Below, piece by piece: positions 60,788 through 64,000 of a stretch of 64,000 bases of DNA. The notes beneath the pieces are model-generated. The model had not been told where the DNA came from, searched no databases, and worked only from the letters and a program-made list of their open reading frames with translations. The stretch comes from Piscinibacter gummiphilus. Its GTDB lineage: Bacteria; Pseudomonadota; Gammaproteobacteria; Burkholderiales; Burkholderiaceae_C. The stretch covers positions 1,364,001-1,428,000 of the forward strand of contig NZ_CP015118.1 of assembly GCF_002116905.1 (NCBI RefSeq), written 5' to 3'. A program made the translations under genes and the position numbers. How positions within the stretch are numbered: the stretch's first letter is position 1; each line of letters starts with the position of its first letter.

Positions 60788-62359
60788 ATGATGTATCAGA
60801 ACTTGATCCGAGTTCCCCGGACCCATCGAGGTCCGATGTGCAAGGCTGGTGCGATGAGCATGCTGGTCCTTGCGAGCCTGTTGAGCACGGCCGCCGGAGC
60901 GCAGACCTTGCCCGGACCGGCAACGTGCACGGGCCTCGTCGGCCTGCAGGTCGACACCGGCGTGGTCACCGCCAGCGAGCGATTCGCCAAAGGCGCGTCC
61001 ATCGCACCGAGCACCAGCGGTGGTGCGGGCAGCCTGTTCGGCGGCGATGCCACCGTCACGGCGACGGCGAACCTGTGCCGCGTGAAGCTGCAACTCAAGC
61101 CCACCGCCAGTTCGCTCATCAACGTGGAAGTCTGGCTGCCCGAGACCTGGAACGGAAAGATGTTCGGCTACGGCGGCGGCGGCCTGTCGGGTGGCCTGGG
61201 GCAAAGCGCCACGCTCATGAACACGAGCGCCGGCAAGGGCTACGCATCGGCCACGAGCGACCTGGGGCACACCGCGAGCACCACCGCCGAATGGGCGGGC
61301 GGCCAGCCCGAGAAGATCATCGACTGGGGCCATCGCGCGGGACACCTCTCCGCCGTCACGTCCAAGCAGGTGATGAACGCCTACTACCAGGCCCCCGTGC
61401 AGCGGGCCTACTTCCAGGGCTGCTCCGGTGGCGGCCGCGAAGCGCTGATGTCGGTCAGCCGCTACCCGGGCGACTACGACGGCGTCATCGCCGGTGCACC
61501 CGCCATGGACTGGGGCGAACTCATGTCGCAGCATGTCTGGACGGCCCAGATCCGCGAGTCGGCGCCGAACCTGGCCAACAAGTTCTCCGCCATCACCGCG
61601 GCGGTCAAGAAAGCGTGCGACAAGAACGATGGCGTCCAGGACGGCATCCTCGAGAACCCGCAGAAGTGCACGTTCGACCCGGTGGTCATGAAGTGCTCGC
61701 TCTTCGATACGAACTCGTGCCTGAACAATGCCGAGATCGCGGCGATGCGCAAGCTGTACGAGGGCCCGAAGCTCACCAACGGCGAGCTGCTGATCCCCGG
61801 GCTGGCGAAGGGCAGCGAAGGTGGCTGGCTCATGGCCTACATCCTGAACTACCTGGGCGGTGGCCCGGAGTACTACAAGTGGATGGTCTACAACAACTCC
61901 GGCTGGACACCGAGCAACTTCTACCTCGACACGGACGTGGCCCAGTCCCGCGCGCGGGTGGAACCGATCTCGGACTCGGGTGATCCCAACATCAGCGCGT
62001 TCATCCAGCGCGGTGGCAAGCTGATCATGTGGCACGGCTGGGCCGACCAGATGATTCCGAGCGCGAACTCGGTCCGGTACTACGAGAAGGCCCAGGCGCT
62101 TCTTGGTTCGACGCTCTCAAACAGCGCTCGACTGTTCATGGTGCCGGGTGCCCAGCACTGCCAGGCGGGCTTCGACATGGTCCCGCATCTGGAGAAGTGG
62201 GTGGAGCAGGGACAGGCACCGACTCAGGTCATCAACACGACCCAGGCGCTGTTCAGCACGACCACGCATCCGCTGTGTCCGTGGCCTCAGGTTGCCGCCT
62301 ACAACGGCAGCGGTTCGACGACCAGTGCGGCGAGCTACACCTGCAGAGAGCAGCCGTAA
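60788..62359 (+). CDS. Secreted tannase/feruloyl-esterase-family hydrolase (copy 3)
   Basis: A 523-residue exported hydrolase with Cys212-Ser213 (GCSGGGREA), Asp in WHGWADQMIP and His-Cys in PGAQHCQAG. The signal peptide (GAMSMLVLASLLSTAAGAQ) differs from copy 2, and the C-terminal tail reads YNGSGSTTSAASYTCREQP instead of YNGTGSTTTAASYTCRNP. Everything between is identical to copy 2. AGGAG sits two bases before ATG 60788 and five before ATG 60791, so 60791 may be the real start. Confidence 0.9.
   Translation: MMYQNLIRVPRTHRGPMCKAGAMSMLVLASLLSTAAGAQTLPGPATCTGLVGLQVDTGVVTASERFAKGASIAPSTSGGAGSLFGGDATVTATANLCRVKLQLKPTASSLINVEVWLPETWNGKMFGYGGGGLSGGLGQSATLMNTSAGKGYASATSDLGHTASTTAEWAGGQPEKIIDWGHRAGHLSAVTSKQVMNAYYQAPVQRAYFQGCSGGGREALMSVSRYPGDYDGVIAGAPAMDWGELMSQHVWTAQIRESAPNLANKFSAITAAVKKACDKNDGVQDGILENPQKCTFDPVVMKCSLFDTNSCLNNAEIAAMRKLYEGPKLTNGELLIPGLAKGSEGGWLMAYILNYLGGGPEYYKWMVYNNSGWTPSNFYLDTDVAQSRARVEPISDSGDPNISAFIQRGGKLIMWHGWADQMIPSANSVRYYEKAQALLGSTLSNSARLFMVPGAQHCQAGFDMVPHLEKWVEQGQAPTQVINTTQALFSTTTHPLCPWPQVAAYNGSGSTTSAASYTCREQP
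60945..62292 (+). repeat. Inverted 1348-bp repeat, right copy
   Basis: Reverse-complement partner of 55573-56920. The two copies face each other across 4024 bases carrying the binding protein, TetR and Crp-like genes. Identity stops abruptly inside the coding sequence at both ends. Confidence 0.93.
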
Positions 62360-62545
62360 ACCATTAAGGGTGGCCCGATGCGGTTACGACATTCGCGTCT
62401 GGTCACCTAGCGCAAATTTGACGGCGGCAGAGGCTTGCTCTGCTACCCCCGCGGGTCGGAAGCGGATCTGTCCAGGATCGGCTGCTGTGCGCTGCTTGCA
62501 TTTCTGGGCGCTTTCGCTAAAACGGAAGGTGACGCCGGCAACGGC
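62360..62545. other. Right edge of the accessory region
   Basis: 186 bases after tannase copy 3 with no gene. No second copy of the tRNA 3' end (expected attR) is visible here. The junction with core DNA is placed near 62545, where the dld reading frame loses similarity. Confidence 0.4.
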
Positions 62546-62691
62546 GTACCGGGGCGTACGACGGCGAGCATCCCGACCTGGCCCGTGCGGTGGTCCTTGC
62601 GGAAGCGGCGGGTCTCGCGGTCTTCGACCAGCACATGGGCGGCGCCCACGGTGCCGCGCAGCGCGCGCAGCAACGCGTCGGCCGTGCTCAT
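62443..62691 (-). pseudogene. dld: Truncated D-lactate dehydrogenase (Dld), N-terminus only
   Basis: The first ~49 codons (MSTADALLRALRGTVGAAHV, then TRRFRK..RTGQVGMLAVVRPGT) match the start of quinone-linked, FAD-dependent D-lactate dehydrogenases, which normally exceed 550 residues. After VVRPGT (about base 62545) similarity ends; the frame continues with unrelated residues and stops at 62443. The ATG overlaps the lldD stop by four bases, showing an original lldR-lldD-dld operon. The FAD and catalytic domains are lost, so no activity is expected. Confidence 0.72.
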
Positions 62692-63827
62692 CGCTCGCGC
62701 ACCAGCAGGGCGCCGGTGATGTCGGACACCTTCGCCACGCTGGTGAGTGTCATCGCCACGCGCATCTCCTTCTCGAGCAGCTCAAGCAGGTGCTTCACGC
62801 CGGCCTGGCCCGCGACGGCCAGCGCGTAAATGTATGCGCGGCCGATCATCGTGGCGTCGGCGCCTAGCGCCAGCGCCCGCACCACGTCGAGGCCGTTGCG
62901 GATGCCCGAGTCGGCGAGGATCTTGATCTGGCCCTTCACCGCGTCGGCGATGGCCGGCAGCGCGCGGGCCGACGACAGCACGCCGTCGAGCTGGCGGCCG
63001 CCGTGGTTCGACACGATGATGCCGTCGGCGCCGAAACGCACCGCGTCGCGCGCATCGTCCGGGTCGAGGATGCCCTTGATCACCATCGGGCCCGTCCAGA
63101 AGTCGCGGATCCATTCGAGGTCGCGCCACGAGATGGATGGGTCGAAGTTGGCGCCGAGCCAGCCCATGTAGTCGGCGAGACCCGTGGGTTTGCCGAGGTA
63201 GGCCGAGATGTTGCCGAGGTCGTGCGGGCGTCCGAGCAGGCCCACGTCGAGGGACCAGCGTGGGTGCATCATCGCCTGCCAGTAGCGGCGCAACGGGGCG
63301 TTCGGGCCGCTCATGCCCGAATGCGCATCGCGGTAGCGGGCGCCGGGCACCGGCATGTCCACCGTGAAGACGAGCGTGGAGCAGCCCGCGGCCTGCGCGC
63401 GCTCCAGGGCGTTCTTCATGAAGCCGCGGTCCTTCAGCACGTACAGCTGGAACCACATCGGACGCTTGAGTTTCGGGGCCACCTCCTCGATCGGACACAC
63501 CGACACGCTCGACATCGTGAACGGAATGCCGTGCGCATCGGCGGCCTGCGACGACTGCACCTCGCCGCGGCGGGCGTACATGCCGCCGAGGCCCACGGGC
63601 GCGAGCGCCACGGGGATGGAGAACTTCTCGCCGAAGAGCTCGATGCTGGTGTCGAGCCGGCTCATGTCCTTCAGCACACGCTGGCGCAGCGCCACGGCCG
63701 CGAAGTCCTCGACGTTGCGGCGCAGCGTCTGCTCGGCGTAGGCGCCGCCGTCGAGGTAGTGGAACAGGAACGGCGGCAGCCGCTTCTGCGCGGCGGTGCG
63801 GTAGTCGGCGGAGGAGGAAATGATCAT
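62688..63827 (-). CDS. lldD: L-lactate dehydrogenase (FMN-dependent)
   Basis: A 379-residue FMN-dependent alpha-hydroxy-acid dehydrogenase that oxidises L-lactate to pyruvate and feeds electrons to the respiratory chain. Motifs are YLDGGAYAEQTLRRN, FSIPVALAPVGLGGMYARRG, LVFTVDMPVPGARYRD, MVIKGIL and the catalytic SNHGGRQLD (His and Arg). It lies ten bases after lldR and overlaps the broken dld by four bases. Confidence 0.95.
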   Translation of the reverse strand: MIISSSADYRTAAQKRLPPFLFHYLDGGAYAEQTLRRNVEDFAAVALRQRVLKDMSRLDTSIELFGEKFSIPVALAPVGLGGMYARRGEVQSSQAADAHGIPFTMSSVSVCPIEEVAPKLKRPMWFQLYVLKDRGFMKNALERAQAAGCSTLVFTVDMPVPGARYRDAHSGMSGPNAPLRRYWQAMMHPRWSLDVGLLGRPHDLGNISAYLGKPTGLADYMGWLGANFDPSISWRDLEWIRDFWTGPMVIKGILDPDDARDAVRFGADGIIVSNHGGRQLDGVLSSARALPAIADAVKGQIKILADSGIRNGLDVVRALALGADATMIGRAYIYALAVAGQAGVKHLLELLEKEMRVAMTLTSVAKVSDITGALLVRER

Positions 63828-63837
63828 GGTGGGGGTC

Positions 63838-64000
63838 TCATGCCCGTCGGGGCGGGTCGGTGGGCAGCAGGAGCGATGGCGTGGCGTCCAGCGGCAGGCG
63901 GGTGGACCGCTCCCGGCGGGCGCGGTCCTCGTCCATGCGCTGGATGGTGGTGCGCACGTGTTCCAGGTGGTCGCCGATGCAGGCGCGCGCGCGGGTGGGG
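63838..64000 (-). CDS. lldR: GntR/FadR-type regulator LldR, C-terminal fragment
   Basis: The gene runs off the right edge of the window; the last ~54 residues are visible. ARACIGDHLEHVRTTIQRMDED is the final helix of an FCD effector domain as in FadR-type GntR regulators, followed by a loose tail ending LPTDPPRRA. Its position directly before lldD points to the lactate-responsive LldR. The DNA-binding domain is outside the window. Confidence 0.7.
   Translation of the reverse strand, partial: PTRARACIGDHLEHVRTTIQRMDEDRARRERSTRLPLDATPSLLLPTDPPRRA

Noticed and set aside
59469..60923. A 484-codon minus-strand frame across the Crp-like gene
   Set aside because: It is antisense to a clear Crp/Fnr protein and the TetR C-terminus, with no domain of its own.
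62360..62545. Search for a second copy of the tRNA-Arg 3' end as attR
   Set aside because: No stretch resembling GGTTCGATTCCTGCCAGCC is present here or elsewhere in the right part of the window. The element boundary is inferred only from the broken dld.
62390..62545. A possible insertion-sequence remnant next to the broken dld
   Set aside because: I could not find terminal inverted repeats, a target duplication or a transposase-like translation.
49155..64000. CRISPR arrays, toxin-antitoxin pairs or phage structural genes in the accessory region
   Set aside because: No regularly spaced repeats, no paired small genes with known toxin or antitoxin motifs and no phage structural proteins were seen. 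The integrase is the only mobility gene apart from the putative excisionase.

Overview
The window is high-GC, densely packed chromosomal DNA from a betaproteobacterium, most likely order Burkholderiales near the Rubrivivax/Leptothrix/Methylibium/Ideonella group. The evidence is a complete division and cell-wall (dcw) cluster in the betaproteobacterial order, a hemC-hemD-hemX-hemY string, and EpsE/EpsL-type exopolysaccharide genes. Species identity is an inference.

Left part (1-25 kb). After an AraC-family regulator tail, a convergent SDR oxidoreductase and a small secreted repeat protein comes the dcw operon mraZ-rsmH-ftsL-ftsI-murE-murF-mraY-murD-ftsW-murG-murC-ddl-ftsQ-ftsA-ftsZ, followed by lpxC. 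Most junctions overlap by 1-11 bases, so the genes are probably co-transcribed from a promoter just upstream of mraZ. MurD carries an unusual acidic/proline insertion of about 95 residues, and rsmH contains a patch of foreign-looking codon use. Two tiny membrane proteins and a partial exopolysaccharide set (EpsE-like export protein, ManC-type mannose-1-phosphate guanylyltransferase, a second sugar nucleotidyltransferase, an EpsL-like outer-membrane barrel) follow.

Middle part (26-42 kb). A purine uptake and catabolism locus: two BMP-family (nucleoside/purine) binding proteins, an adenine-deaminase-type hydrolase, an ABC transporter (ATPase plus two permeases) and guanine deaminase on the minus strand, divergent from xdhABC on the plus strand. 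Together they would import purines and convert adenine and guanine through hypoxanthine and xanthine to urate. A PepSY protein and a DUF2946 protein follow.

42-49 kb. Phosphoenolpyruvate carboxylase, divergent from hemC-hemD-hemX-hemY, then tRNA-Arg(ACG).

Right part (49-62.5 kb). A tyrosine integrase sits immediately next to the tRNA and opens an accessory region of about 13 kb. It holds an excisionase-like DNA-binding protein, a gene of unknown function, about 1.1 kb of unassigned DNA, an alpha/beta hydrolase, three secreted tannase/feruloyl-esterase-family enzymes, an orphan ABC-type binding protein, a TetR regulator and a Crp/Fnr regulator. Two tannase genes share an inverted, apparently identical 1348-bp core, while their signal peptides and C-terminal tails have diverged. 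They also share a conserved 45-bp upstream element with an ACTGT-N10-ACAGT palindrome. This duplicated, apparently co-regulated ester-hydrolase module is the most unusual part of the window.

Far right. lldR (partial), lldD and only the first ~49 codons of a Dld-type D-lactate dehydrogenase. The dld reading frame breaks at about 62545, which marks the likely right junction of the accessory DNA.
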